From Bacteroidota bacterium (GTDB lineage: Bacteria > Bacteroidota > Bacteroidia > UKL13-3), in the NCBI GenBank assembly GCA_040388375.1, contig JAZKBU010000004.1, forward strand, positions 186,001 to 250,000: a stretch of 64,000 nt of DNA. The letters run 5' to 3'. Position numbers and translations under genes: made by a program. The notes under the pieces are model-generated. The model was not told the origin of the DNA. It made no database searches and saw nothing but the letters and a program-made list of their open reading frames with translations. Positions 51,108 to 59,693 of the stretch are shown here, piece by piece (position 1 is the first letter of the stretch; each line of letters starts with the position of its first letter).

Positions 51108-51137
51108 TTGCATTGCAAATAAATTATTGCATTGCAA
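51108..51137. repeat. Two TTGCATTGCAA direct repeats
   Basis: Identical 11-mers begin at 51108 and 51127 (19-base period); each is a near palindrome. The second ends directly before the NDH-2 ATG at 51139, so a bound protein could block transcription or translation start. Confidence 0.5.
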
Positions 51138-51138
51138 T

Positions 51139-52428
51139 ATGGATTATCAGTATCAAAGTATGCAGGCACCGCATCTTATTATCATTGGTGGTGGCTTTGC
51201 AGGTTTAGAGTTAATCAAAAAACTCAATAAGAAACCGATTAAAGTTACGGTTCTCGACAAAAATAATTATTTCAATTTTCAACCTTTAATGTATCAGGTA
51301 GCTTCCGGTGGTTTGGGCCCCGATGCTATTGCTTATCCGCTTCGAAAAATTATAGGCAGTATGCCCAATATAGCTTTCAGAATGGCTGAAGTGGAAGAGA
51401 TATTACCTGAAAAGAATGAAATAAAAACAAATATTGGTGAGTTTCATTACGACTATTTGTGTATAGCCACAGGAGCTCAAACCAATTTTTTTGGCAATGC
51501 TGAATTGGAAAAATACAGCATGCAGCTGAAGTCAATTCCTGATGCTTTGGACCTACGCAGTGATATTTTACAGGAGTTTGAAAAGGCATTGAGTGAAAGT
51601 AAAACGGGCGATATTGAACGGTTTTTAAATTTTGTAATAGTGGGTGCCGGGCCAACTGGTGTAGAAACAGCGGGTTCTTTAGCTGAAATAAAAAAGAATG
51701 TAATTCCTGCGGATTACAAGGAAATAGATGCCAGTAAAATGCAAGTGCATTTAATTGAAGCCGCTCCAAGAGTTTTAGCAGCTATGAGCGAAATTTCATC
51801 GAAAAAAGCACAACAGTTTTTGGAAGAATTAGGCGTTCATGTACAGGTGAATACTGCAGTACAGAATTATGATGTGCAAAGCGGGAATTTAACTTTAAGC
51901 AATGGAAGTGTTTTAAAAACGGATACGGTAATTTGGAGTGCGGGGGTAAAGGGAAAAACAATTCCCGGTATACCGGCTGATTTAATAGTTAGGGGCAACA
52001 GGTATAAAGTGGATGCTTTTAACAGAATAGAAACGCTAAAAAATGTTTTTGCCATAGGTGATATTGCTTATATGACAAGCGATACCGCTTTTCCAAACGG
52101 GCATCCAATGGTTGGAACTGTAGCGCAGCAACAGGGAGTTTTGTTGGGTAAAAATTTACTTAAATTAATAGACAACAAAGAGCTAAAACCATACAAATAT
52201 TTTAACCTGGGTAGTATGGCTACCATTGGCAGACATAAAGCTGTTTTTGAAATTTTTGGAATAAAAATGCAGGGTTATATAGCTTGGCTTGGTTGGATGT
52301 TTATTCATTTAATGTTGTTGGTAGGTTTTAGGAACAGGCTGGTTGTTTTTTTAAATTGGATGTGGAACTATGTAAGTTATCAGCGTGCTATTAGAATTAT
52401 TACCAGGCCCTTTATACCCAAAAAATAA
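51139..52428 (+). CDS. ndh: Type II NADH dehydrogenase (NDH-2)
   Basis: From the ATG at 51139 (an upstream TTG is less likely) the protein is 429 residues. It has the FAD motif LIIIGGGFAGLELIKKL, the NYFNFQPLMYQVASGGLGPDAIAYPLRK quinone-site region, the NADH motif FVIVGAGPTGVETAGSLAEI, and TVAQQQGVLLGKNLLK. The C-terminal ~60 residues are hydrophobic and amphipathic for membrane contact. It passes electrons from NADH to quinone without pumping protons. Confidence 0.94.
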   Translation: MDYQYQSMQAPHLIIIGGGFAGLELIKKLNKKPIKVTVLDKNNYFNFQPLMYQVASGGLGPDAIAYPLRKIIGSMPNIAFRMAEVEEILPEKNEIKTNIGEFHYDYLCIATGAQTNFFGNAELEKYSMQLKSIPDALDLRSDILQEFEKALSESKTGDIERFLNFVIVGAGPTGVETAGSLAEIKKNVIPADYKEIDASKMQVHLIEAAPRVLAAMSEISSKKAQQFLEELGVHVQVNTAVQNYDVQSGNLTLSNGSVLKTDTVIWSAGVKGKTIPGIPADLIVRGNRYKVDAFNRIETLKNVFAIGDIAYMTSDTAFPNGHPMVGTVAQQQGVLLGKNLLKLIDNKELKPYKYFNLGSMATIGRHKAVFEIFGIKMQGYIAWLGWMFIHLMLLVGFRNRLVVFLNWMWNYVSYQRAIRIITRPFIPKK

Positions 52429-52430
52429 GT

Positions 52431-53006
52431 ATGGAAAAGCTTAATATGGAAGTGTTTGACAAGTTCCCGGTGCTTAAAACAAAGCGGTTAACACTTAGAG
52501 AAATAAGAAAAGAAGATGCTAAACGTATTTATGATATGCGTTCGAATGGGCGTGTGAATGCATTTATAGCCAGGCCTGAAATGGATAAGCACGAAGATGC
52601 ATTGCGTTTAGCTGAACGCACCATTGAAGCTTACAATAACAAACAAGCCATTGGCTGGGCCGGTATATTGAGAGATAACAATGAAATTATAGGAACATGC
52701 GGATTTAATAGTATTGACAGGTTAAATTTACGGGCAGAAATTGGTGGAGAAATGGCTACCGAATATTGGGGTAAACATATAGCCATAGAAGCGGTTATAG
52801 CTATTATACAATTTGGTTTGGAAGAAATGAATTTGCATAGTATTGAGGCGAAGGTATCGCCTGATAATAGAGGCGCTATAGCTTTAATGGAACAGATTGG
52901 TTTTAAGAAAGAAGCTCACTATAAGGATCGTATTTATTTTAAAGAAAGGTTTTCAGATATGGCTGTTTTCACGTTGTTAAAAGGGAATGAACAATATGAT
53001 TTCTAA
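52431..53006 (+). CDS. GNAT family N-acetyltransferase (RimJ/RimL type)
   Basis: A 191-residue acetyltransferase with KTKRLTLREIRKEDAKRIYDM at the N-terminus, TEYWGKHIAIEAVIAIIQFGLEEMNLHSIEAKV and DNRGAIALMEQIGFKKEAHYKDRI, the acetyl-CoA binding and motif B of RimJ/RimL-like enzymes. Substrate unknown. It follows ndh by 2 bases and overlaps the next gene by 20 bases, so the three or four genes form an operon. Confidence 0.9.
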   Translation: MEKLNMEVFDKFPVLKTKRLTLREIRKEDAKRIYDMRSNGRVNAFIARPEMDKHEDALRLAERTIEAYNNKQAIGWAGILRDNNEIIGTCGFNSIDRLNLRAEIGGEMATEYWGKHIAIEAVIAIIQFGLEEMNLHSIEAKVSPDNRGAIALMEQIGFKKEAHYKDRIYFKERFSDMAVFTLLKGNEQYDF

Positions 53007-53343
53007 CGAACAGTTTAAAAAATATGCTCTATCATTTGCCGAAGTAGAAGAGGCACCACATTTTGAGCATAAAGCATATAAGGTAAAGAAAAAGATATTT
53101 GCAACCCACAATGCCATTGAGCGCAGGTGTTGTGTTAAATTAACTCCGGAAGAGCAATCAATGCTTTGTTTGGTAGATCCTAAAATTATTTACCCGGTAC
53201 CTAATAAATTTGGCAAGCAGGGATGGACTTTGGTTAACCTGAAACTGGTTAATAAGGAGATTTTAATGGGTGTTTTAATAGCAGCTTATTGTACTGTTGC
53301 TCCGCCAAAGCTGGCAGCAGTTTATTTAAATGAAGGAGAATAA
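52987..53343 (+). CDS. MmcQ/YjbR family DNA-binding-like protein
   Basis: A 118-residue protein with the YjbR fold pattern: FAEVEEAPHFEHKAYKVKKKIFA, CCVKLTPEEQ and the GWTLVNLKLVNKEILMGVLIAAYCTVAPP terminal helix. Family function is uncertain (CyaY-like fold). Starts at 52987 or 52996 are possible. It overlaps the acetyltransferase gene by 20 bases. Confidence 0.85.
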   Translation: MNNMISNEQFKKYALSFAEVEEAPHFEHKAYKVKKKIFATHNAIERRCCVKLTPEEQSMLCLVDPKIIYPVPNKFGKQGWTLVNLKLVNKEILMGVLIAAYCTVAPPKLAAVYLNEGE

Positions 53344-53363
53344 AGACTAACTAAGTTAAATTG

Positions 53364-54566
53364 ATGTTACAAAGAAAACTAGGTATTTACCCGTATCGTT
53401 ATGGTAACCGTTTAACGTTAATAGAAAGTGGGCACTTATTTTTCGATAAATTAGTGGATTTGATTGAGTCGGCAAAAGAAGAAATTCACTTTCAGCTATA
53501 TATTTTTGAACCTGATGCTACCGGGCGTATTATTGCTGATTTGCTGATAAAAGCAGCTGCAAGAGGTGTTAAAATTTATGTGGTACTTGATGCCTATGGA
53601 AGTAAGAATTTTAATGAAACCTGGCAAGAAGAATTTAGAAAAGCCGGGATAGCATTTTACTTTTATTCGCCTATAAAATTTGGTAATTATTTGCATATGG
53701 GTATGCGTTTGCACCATAAAATAATTTGTGTTGATAAGCGGCATGCTTTAGTTGGGGGCATTAATGTTTCAAACAATTACAGCCAATATACCGATGAAGC
53801 GCCCTGGCTTGATTTTGCTGTATTTATAGAAGGGAGTGTTATTATTGATTTGCTGCAAATTTGCTATAGTGTTTTACGTACGGTAAGAAAAGAAGAAAAA
53901 CATTTTTGGCGTAAAATAAAAGTTGTTGAGAAAGTTACTGAAAGTGAGCCAATAAAAGCACGGGTATTACAAAATAACTGGCTACAAGCTAAATTTGGCA
54001 TTTCGCGCCAGTATAAACAGAAAATAAGGGCAGCAGAAAAACAAATAACGTTAGTGGTTAGCTATTTTATTCCACCCATTTCGTTGAAGAGAATTTTAAA
54101 AAAGGCATCTAAAAGAGGGGTACAGGTCAATTTAATTTTAGGCGCGGTTTCGGATGTAGGTTTGGTAAAACACGCAAGCCAATATTTTTATGCTGATATG
54201 TTAAAATCCGGTATCAGGCTTTTTGAATGGAATAAAAGTGTATTGCATGGTAAACTCGCCTTGGTTGATAGCGACTGGATGTGCATTGGATCATATAATT
54301 TAAACCACTTAAGTGACTTTGGAAGTATTGAGTGCAATATAGAAGTTTTTGATGATGTGTTTTGTCAACAATCGCAATCGGCAATAGATGAAATAATCGC
54401 AAAAGGGTGTTCCAAAATTGAATTGTCGCAATTTAACCCAGGCTTTATGAAATGGAGGTTTTGGTACAATGCGCTGTGTTATTTTGCCGTTCGCTTACTT
54501 TTGGGGACTATGTTTTTTTTACAACACAGGCATTTAAAAAAGAACAAATATAAAAGCATGGTTTAA
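53364..54566 (+). CDS. Phospholipase D family protein, cardiolipin-synthase-like
   Basis: From the ATG at 53364 it is 400 residues. Two HKD motifs are present: HHKIICVDKRHALVGGIN and HGKLALVDSDWMCIGSYN, each at the usual spacing for PLD enzymes. There is no N-terminal membrane helix but a hydrophobic region (YNALCYFAVRLLLGTMFFL) near the C-terminus. It probably makes cardiolipin or another phospholipid at the membrane; cardiolipin synthases usually have N-terminal helices instead. Last gene of the ndh group. Confidence 0.85.
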   Translation: MLQRKLGIYPYRYGNRLTLIESGHLFFDKLVDLIESAKEEIHFQLYIFEPDATGRIIADLLIKAAARGVKIYVVLDAYGSKNFNETWQEEFRKAGIAFYFYSPIKFGNYLHMGMRLHHKIICVDKRHALVGGINVSNNYSQYTDEAPWLDFAVFIEGSVIIDLLQICYSVLRTVRKEEKHFWRKIKVVEKVTESEPIKARVLQNNWLQAKFGISRQYKQKIRAAEKQITLVVSYFIPPISLKRILKKASKRGVQVNLILGAVSDVGLVKHASQYFYADMLKSGIRLFEWNKSVLHGKLALVDSDWMCIGSYNLNHLSDFGSIECNIEVFDDVFCQQSQSAIDEIIAKGCSKIELSQFNPGFMKWRFWYNALCYFAVRLLLGTMFFLQHRHLKKNKYKSMV

Positions 54567-54981
54567 GTGTTTTATCTGCTAATTAAATTAGTCGATAAAC
54601 GATAAATGTCGCAATGCTTAAAAAGCTTTCATTTAATTGGTATTGAGGGTATAAAAGAGAGTCATTACTCTGCCATTTCTTCATTATGACAAATACATTG
54701 TTTTACTTGTCCCTTCGGATTTAAAATAAGTACTTCTGTTGCAATTAAGCTTTTTACACTTTTGTAAAATTCACTATCCCACTATCAATCCACTCATTGC
54801 TGATTAGGTTCATAAGCTTATTAATTGATGTATGGATTGATTTTTGTATGAATCCAAGCAACAAGGTTGTGACGATGTTTTAGCGCCTTAAAAGGGCTTA
54901 TAACGGGTTACGTCTGGCTAATTAAAAAAGGTGAGTTGTTAGGATATTTTTGGTTTGCATTTATCTTTAATGATTTCTTAA

Positions 54982-55006
54982 AGGCAGTGTATTTCTCTGC
55001 CTTTTT
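54982..55006 (+). terminator. Hairpin terminator with no known upstream gene on the plus strand
   Basis: AAAGGCAG and CTGCCTTT around a 9-base loop, followed by more T's. The nearest plus-strand gene ends 415 bases earlier, so it may end the PLD transcript after a long 3' leader or an unrecognised small RNA. Confidence 0.5.
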
Positions 55007-55028
55007 CATTAAACAATAGCTAAAAAAG

Positions 55029-55061
55029 AAAAGCCTCTATTGTTTTAAAATAGAGGCTTTT
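55029..55061 (-). terminator. Terminator of citrate synthase
   Basis: A 13-bp perfect stem (55029-55041 with 55049-55061; core AAGCCTCTATT) around a 7-base loop, 20 bases after the gltA stop. Confidence 0.85.
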
Positions 55062-55080
55062 AAGAAGTATTTTTTTAAAA

Positions 55081-56397
55081 TTACGATGTTGCTTTTTTAG
55101 CAGCAACTGTGTTTTTTAACCATTCATAGGTAACTGATTTAGGACGCTCTAAAGGTAACCCTAATGCTCTGTCCCATAAGAGAGATGCCATTACACCTAA
55201 AGCACGGCTTACACCGAATAAAACAGTGTAAAATTCATACTCAGCAAAACCATAGTGTAATAATAGCGCACCTGAATGCGCATCTACGTTTGGCCAAGGG
55301 TTTTTAATTTTACCGGTGTTTTCTAAAATAGGAGGGGCAACTTTATATATTTTCCAAACTATGTTTACCAATTGGTCGTCCGGCATGTAAGTTTTAGCAA
55401 ATTCTTGTTGTGCTGTGAAACGAGGATCTGTTTTACGCAATACTGCGTGGCCATAACCCGGTACTACTTTTCCTTCGGTTAAGGTTTTATGAATATATGA
55501 TGCAATTTGTTCTTCGGTTGGTTCGTGACCAATTTCTTCCTGCATGTCTTTTATCCAACGGATTACTTCCTGATTAGCTAATCCGTGTAATGGACCTGCA
55601 AGACCGTTCATAGCTGCTGCTAATGACAAATATGGATCTGATAAAGCTGAACCAACTAAATGTGTGGTATGCGCTGATACGTTTCCTCCTTCATGGTCAG
55701 CATGAATTACCAGATATAAACGCATTAGTTTGTAAAACTCGTTTTGGTCGTAACCTAACATGTGGGCAAAGTTTCCGGCCCAATCTAATTTAGGATCGGC
55801 AGCAATATGCTCATTGTTTTTATAAGTTCTACGGTAAATATAAGCTGCTACTATTGGTAAGCGGGCTAATAATGTACAAACGTCTTCGTAAGTATAATCC
55901 CAATAGTCTTTTTTGTTAATACCATCTTTGTATGCTTTAGCAAAAACAGATTCTGTTTGTAATGCATTAATGGCTATTGAAAACTGGGTCATTGGGTGGG
56001 TAGTTAAAGGCAAAGCATCCAATGCTGCAAATACGTGTGCAGGTACTTCTGCTCTTGTTGCCCAATCTGCCTGAATGGCTAATACATCATCGTAAGTTGG
56101 TAATTCGCCCAGTAACATTAAATAGAAAAGACCTTCCGGTAATGGTTCTGTTCCTCCCGGTACTTTTGGTAATAATTGGCGTAACTCCGGAATTGTATAA
56201 CCTCTGAAACGGATACCTTCATTTGAATCTAACAAAGAGGTTTCGGTTAATAAACCAATAATTCCTTTTTGACCTGCATATACATCTTCTACTGTAAAAT
56301 TGCCGAGAACCACATTTCCATTTTCTTTAACAAAATTTCTAATCTCTACCGCTAATGGAAGCGCTTTTTCTGCAAATTTGTTCTTTAAGTTACCCAT
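55081..56397 (-). CDS. gltA: Citrate synthase, mitochondrial-like type
   Basis: A 438-residue citrate synthase with the catalytic histidine regions HADHEGGNVSAHT and PGYGHAVLRKTD, AMNGLAGPLHGLANQE, and a C-terminal PNVDAHSGALLLHYGF. The N-terminal region (ETSLLDSNEGIRFRGYTIPELRQLLPK) is closer to mitochondrial than to E. coli-type enzymes. It condenses acetyl-CoA and oxaloacetate. A good promoter lies 50-80 bases upstream and a terminator follows. Confidence 0.95.
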   Translation of the reverse strand: MGNLKNKFAEKALPLAVEIRNFVKENGNVVLGNFTVEDVYAGQKGIIGLLTETSLLDSNEGIRFRGYTIPELRQLLPKVPGGTEPLPEGLFYLMLLGELPTYDDVLAIQADWATRAEVPAHVFAALDALPLTTHPMTQFSIAINALQTESVFAKAYKDGINKKDYWDYTYEDVCTLLARLPIVAAYIYRRTYKNNEHIAADPKLDWAGNFAHMLGYDQNEFYKLMRLYLVIHADHEGGNVSAHTTHLVGSALSDPYLSLAAAMNGLAGPLHGLANQEVIRWIKDMQEEIGHEPTEEQIASYIHKTLTEGKVVPGYGHAVLRKTDPRFTAQQEFAKTYMPDDQLVNIVWKIYKVAPPILENTGKIKNPWPNVDAHSGALLLHYGFAEYEFYTVLFGVSRALGVMASLLWDRALGLPLERPKSVTYEWLKNTVAAKKATS

Positions 56398-56445
56398 TTT
56401 TTATTTTATCAACTTTATTTTTAGTATATATTTATTAAAACCGTT

Positions 56446-56476
56446 CGAATTTAGTATTTGTTTTGATTTGCACAAA
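56446..56476 (-). promoter_or_regulatory. Promoter of citrate synthase
   Basis: On the minus strand TTTG (56473-56476), 19 bases, then TAAATTCG (56446-56453); the -33 element is exact and the -7 differs from TAnnTTTG at one base. The leader would be about 44 bases. Confidence 0.6.
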
Positions 56477-56525
56477 AAACCTTAAAAATATCAGATTTTT
56501 GTGATGCAATTTGTATAAGCAAGGT

Positions 56526-56936
56526 TTATTGTGCTCCGTGGTTAGCTTCAGTAATAACGTTACCTTCCATATCAATTACTTCTAGTTTGCCATTATATTT
56601 TACTATAGCTCTGCCATTTTTAAAAGCACCTATATAATCAAATTTGCATTCAATTACTTCTTCGCCTTGTTCGTTAATGTAGCCATATTTTCCACTGCGC
56701 ATTACTTTGGCTCTTCCGCCCTCAAATGGATAAATTTCTTCGTATTTACAAGGAATGAACTCTTCGCCCACTTCGTTAATATAACCTATTTTACCGGCCT
56801 TTACTACTTTGGCCTTGCCTTTTATAAAAGGATAAATAGCATCGTATCCTTTAGGGGCTTTCTTTTTTGATTGTGCTTGTGTATTAATAGTTACAGCACA
56901 AACCATTATAATTAAGGTTAATATTCTTTTATTCAT
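56526..56936 (-). CDS. Exported WG-repeat protein
   Basis: From the ATG at 56936 (a start at 56978 adds 14 residues before the signal) it is 136 residues: a signal peptide to about TQAQ, then three WG-type repeats (GKIGYINEVGEEFIPCKYEEIYPF, and two more). WG repeats are thought to mediate interactions; no specific role. It is convergent with nothing and lies 49 bases after the threonine aldolase gene. Confidence 0.82.
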   Translation of the reverse strand: MNKRILTLIIMVCAVTINTQAQSKKKAPKGYDAIYPFIKGKAKVVKAGKIGYINEVGEEFIPCKYEEIYPFEGGRAKVMRSGKYGYINEQGEEVIECKFDYIGAFKNGRAIVKYNGKLEVIDMEGNVITEANHGAQ

Positions 56937-56985
56937 AAATAGAGGGCGAATATGGTAAATAAGTTTTAAAAAAACCAAGTCTTTA

Positions 56986-58011
56986 TCAGTTAAGTTTTAG
57001 GGAGTTTAAATTTTTTGTTAAATTGTCGAAATCTTTCTCATTTATAGATAAATGCAATACAAACCTAAAAAGGCGGTTTCCCATAGTTGCTGCTTTTATG
57101 TTATTTATTTTTAATTGTTCCATAAAATTATCGAGTTGGATGTGTTCGGCTAATTGAAAAATAACAATATTGGTTTCAACAGGTAAAACATAAGTGGCTA
57201 TATTGGCTTTTTCTATTATTTCCGATATTATAACTGCTCTTTCGTGGTCTGTTTTTAAACGCTCTATATTATGTTGCAAAGCGTAAAGACCTGCTGCGGC
57301 TAAAAATCCGGACTGGCGCATACCTCCACCCATTACTTTGCGTAAGCGGGTTGCTTTTTCTATATGTTGTTTGCTTCCCAGTAAAAGGGAACCAACAGGA
57401 GCACCAAGGCCTTTGCTCAGACAAATGGAAATGGTATCGAATACTTGTCCGTATTGTTTAGGTGTTTCGTTTTTTGCAACCAAAGCATTGAATAATCTTG
57501 CACCATCAAGGTGTAGGGCTAAACCGTTTTGCTGACAAACGGCTTTAATAGCTTTTATTTCGTTAAAACTCCAGCAAGCTCCACCACCTTTGTTTACGGT
57601 GTTTTCTATACAAACTAATCTGGTAGTAGGGAAGTGAATATTACCGGGGTCGTTTATGTTTTCAATTACTTGTTGAGCCGTAAACTTACCCAAAATACCT
57701 TCTACCAAACGAACGGAACATCCTGAATTAAAACCTATACCACCGCCTTCATATAAATAAACGTGGGCCAGCTTATCGCAAATAATTTCATCGCCCGGTT
57801 GGGTATGTAGCTTTATAGCTATCTGGTTGGTCATAGTGCCGCTTGCGCAAAACAAGGCTGCTTCCATACCAAACATATCGGCTGCAAATTTTTGTAATTC
57901 GTTCACGGTTGGGTCTTCACCAAAAACATCGTCACCTACATGTGCTTTCATCATGGTATCAAGCATAGCTTTAGTAGGGGTAGTTACTGTATCACTTCTT
58001 AAATCAATCAT
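56986..58011 (-). CDS. ltaE: Low-specificity L-threonine aldolase
   Basis: A 341-residue PLP enzyme with [17 protein letters not shown] at the N-terminus, [29 protein letters not shown] and the Schiff-base lysine in [14 protein letters not shown]. It splits L-threonine and L-allo-threonine to glycine and acetaldehyde. It diverges from the inositol monophosphatase gene with an 81-base gap (or a 0-base gap if the longer start there is used). Confidence 0.94.
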   Translation of the reverse strand: MIDLRSDTVTTPTKAMLDTMMKAHVGDDVFGEDPTVNELQKFAADMFGMEAALFCASGTMTNQIAIKLHTQPGDEIICDKLAHVYLYEGGGIGFNSGCSVRLVEGILGKFTAQQVIENINDPGNIHFPTTRLVCIENTVNKGGGACWSFNEIKAIKAVCQQNGLALHLDGARLFNALVAKNETPKQYGQVFDTISICLSKGLGAPVGSLLLGSKQHIEKATRLRKVMGGGMRQSGFLAAAGLYALQHNIERLKTDHERAVIISEIIEKANIATYVLPVETNIVIFQLAEHIQLDNFMEQLKINNIKAATMGNRLFRFVLHLSINEKDFDNLTKNLNSLKLN

Positions 58012-58092
58012 ATGGGGTTATTTCAAAGTTTATTCCCCAAAACTAATTATTTAAATTATAAATATTGTAGCCTGTATGCTTATTTTGGCTGC

Positions 58093-58890
58093 GTGATAAT
58101 AAGTGAGAAATTATGCTACCAAGTTTGTGGAGCAGCAAAACAGGCGGGTTTGTTTATTATGCAGGAGCGTAAAGCTTTTAGCATGGATAAGGTGGAAACA
58201 AAAACCTTTAATCAATTGGTAAGCTATGTTGATAAAACCGCAGAGGAAATGCTGGTTGAAGCCCTGCAGAAAATAATGCCGGCTGCGGGTTTTATAACAG
58301 AAGAGGCAACCATTGCAACGGAACAAAAAGAGTTTATGTGGATTATTGATCCACTGGATGGAACCACTAATTTCATTCATGCTTTACCTGTATTTAGTGT
58401 AAGCATAGGCTTAATGCAAAACAATGAATTGTTATTGGGCGTGGTGTATGAATGTAACAGGGATGAAATGTTTTATGCCTGGCAGGGAAGCAAAGCGTAC
58501 TTAAATAATGAGGTTATTTATGTGAAGCAAAATGCGGAATTAAGTAAATCGTTATTAGCGACCGGCTTTCCTTATTATGACTTTGAAGTAATGGAAAATT
58601 ATTTATCGGCATTGCGTTATTTAATGGTAAACACACAAGGTATGCGCAGGATGGGTAGTGCAGCGGTTGATTTGGCTTATACTGCCTGTGGCCGCTTTGA
58701 TGGTTTTTTTGAGTATGGTTTACACCCTTGGGATGTGGCAGGTGGAGCTTTTATAGTGCAGCAAGCGGGAGGTAAATTATCAACTTTTAGTGGTGGTAAT
58801 GATTATGTGTTTGATAAAACGTTAATTGCATCGTCAGGGGCTTTATATGAACCTTTTTATGAGGTTATAAAAACACATTTTAAACAATAA
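58093..58890 (+). CDS. Inositol monophosphatase family protein
   Basis: The family core begins at residues ISEKLCYQVCGAAKQAGLFI. The GTG at 58093 gives a protein of 265 residues, the usual length; the ATG at 58012 gives a 27-residue N-terminal extension that abuts the start of ltaE and is unlikely. Metal motifs are FITEE, WIIDPLDGTTNFIHALP and the C-terminal WDVAGGAFIVQQAGG. It removes phosphate from inositol monophosphates or related compounds. 18 bases before the ABC transporter genes. Confidence 0.9.
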   Translation: MIISEKLCYQVCGAAKQAGLFIMQERKAFSMDKVETKTFNQLVSYVDKTAEEMLVEALQKIMPAAGFITEEATIATEQKEFMWIIDPLDGTTNFIHALPVFSVSIGLMQNNELLLGVVYECNRDEMFYAWQGSKAYLNNEVIYVKQNAELSKSLLATGFPYYDFEVMENYLSALRYLMVNTQGMRRMGSAAVDLAYTACGRFDGFFEYGLHPWDVAGGAFIVQQAGGKLSTFSGGNDYVFDKTLIASSGALYEPFYEVIKTHFKQ

Positions 58891-58908
58891 TATTAGTAAT
58901 AACAGGCT

Positions 58909-59682
58909 ATGGAACCAATAATAAGTTTACAAAACGTACAGAAAAGCTATGGAAGCAAACAAGTGCTTTCCGGTATTAATTTAACTATTTATCCGGGACA
59001 GGTTATTGGTTATATAGGAGCCAATGGTGCGGGTAAAAGCACTACGGTTAAAATATTGTGTGGTTTAATAAGCGATTTTGAGGGCGAAGTTTTGGTGCAT
59101 GGTATGAATGTAAAAACCGATGCTTTAAAAATAAAACAAAAAATTGGTTATGTGCCTGAGTTGGCCGAGCTTTACGAAGTATTAACTCCCCTTGAGTTTT
59201 TATCGTTTATGGCGGAGTTATATAGTATTGATTTGGATATAGCTCAGGAGAGAATGGTAAAAATGCTGACTGCTTTTGGTTTGGAAGCTAGTATGAATCA
59301 ACGGATGGATACTTTCAGCAAGGGTATGCGCCAGAAGGTTTTAATTATATCTGGTTTGTTGCACAACCCGGATATAATTATTTTAGATGAACCGTTGAGT
59401 GGTTTGGATGCCAATAGTGTTATTATAGTAAAGGAGCTTATCAGCAAACTGGCTAAGGAGGGTAAAACCATTTTTTATTGCAGCCATATGATGGATGTGG
59501 TAGAAAAGGTTAGTGACAGAATTGTTTTAATTAATAACGGAAAAGTAGTTGCTGATGGCAGTTTTGAAGAGTTAAAACAACAACAGGGCAACCAAAGCTT
59601 GGAACAAATATTTTCGCAACTGACTTATAAGGAAGGTAACACGAATGCTTCGGATGAATTAATGAGTGCTTTTAATGCTTAA
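58909..59682 (+). CDS. ABC transporter ATP-binding protein
   Basis: A 257-residue ATPase with Walker A GANGAGKST, a signature FSKGMRQKV and Walker B IIILDEPLSGLDA, plus the H-loop YCSHMMD. It resembles exporter ATPases of the ABC-2 type (drug or sugar export). It works with the 570-residue membrane protein encoded 11 bases downstream. Confidence 0.95.
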   Translation: MEPIISLQNVQKSYGSKQVLSGINLTIYPGQVIGYIGANGAGKSTTVKILCGLISDFEGEVLVHGMNVKTDALKIKQKIGYVPELAELYEVLTPLEFLSFMAELYSIDLDIAQERMVKMLTAFGLEASMNQRMDTFSKGMRQKVLIISGLLHNPDIIILDEPLSGLDANSVIIVKELISKLAKEGKTIFYCSHMMDVVEKVSDRIVLINNGKVVADGSFEELKQQQGNQSLEQIFSQLTYKEGNTNASDELMSAFNA

Positions 59683-59693
59683 TTTTTAACAGA

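Larger units (their letters stand above)
50622..51138. other. 517-base intergenic region between divergent genes
   Basis: No gene. It holds TCGCTTTT repeats at an exact 20-bp period (50857-50904), two copies of TTGCATTGCAA (51108-51118 and 51127-51137), a small AACACA/TGTGTT hairpin (50706-50720) and AT-rich sequence. The minus frame at 50972-51169 is rejected. Confidence 0.55.
54567..55080. other. 514-base intergenic region with two hairpin terminators
   Basis: No gene supported. A plus-strand-type terminator hairpin (54982-55006) and the citrate synthase terminator (55029-55061) lie at its right end. The left two-thirds is AT-rich with no recognisable element, apart from AAATGTCGCA at 54604-54613, which equals an arm of the inverted repeat at 41341-41377. 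Confidence 0.5.

Noticed and set aside
50622-51138. Chromosome origin in this intergenic region
   Set aside because: No DnaA-box-like TTATCCACA was seen despite the iteron-like repeats and nearby parS-like sites.
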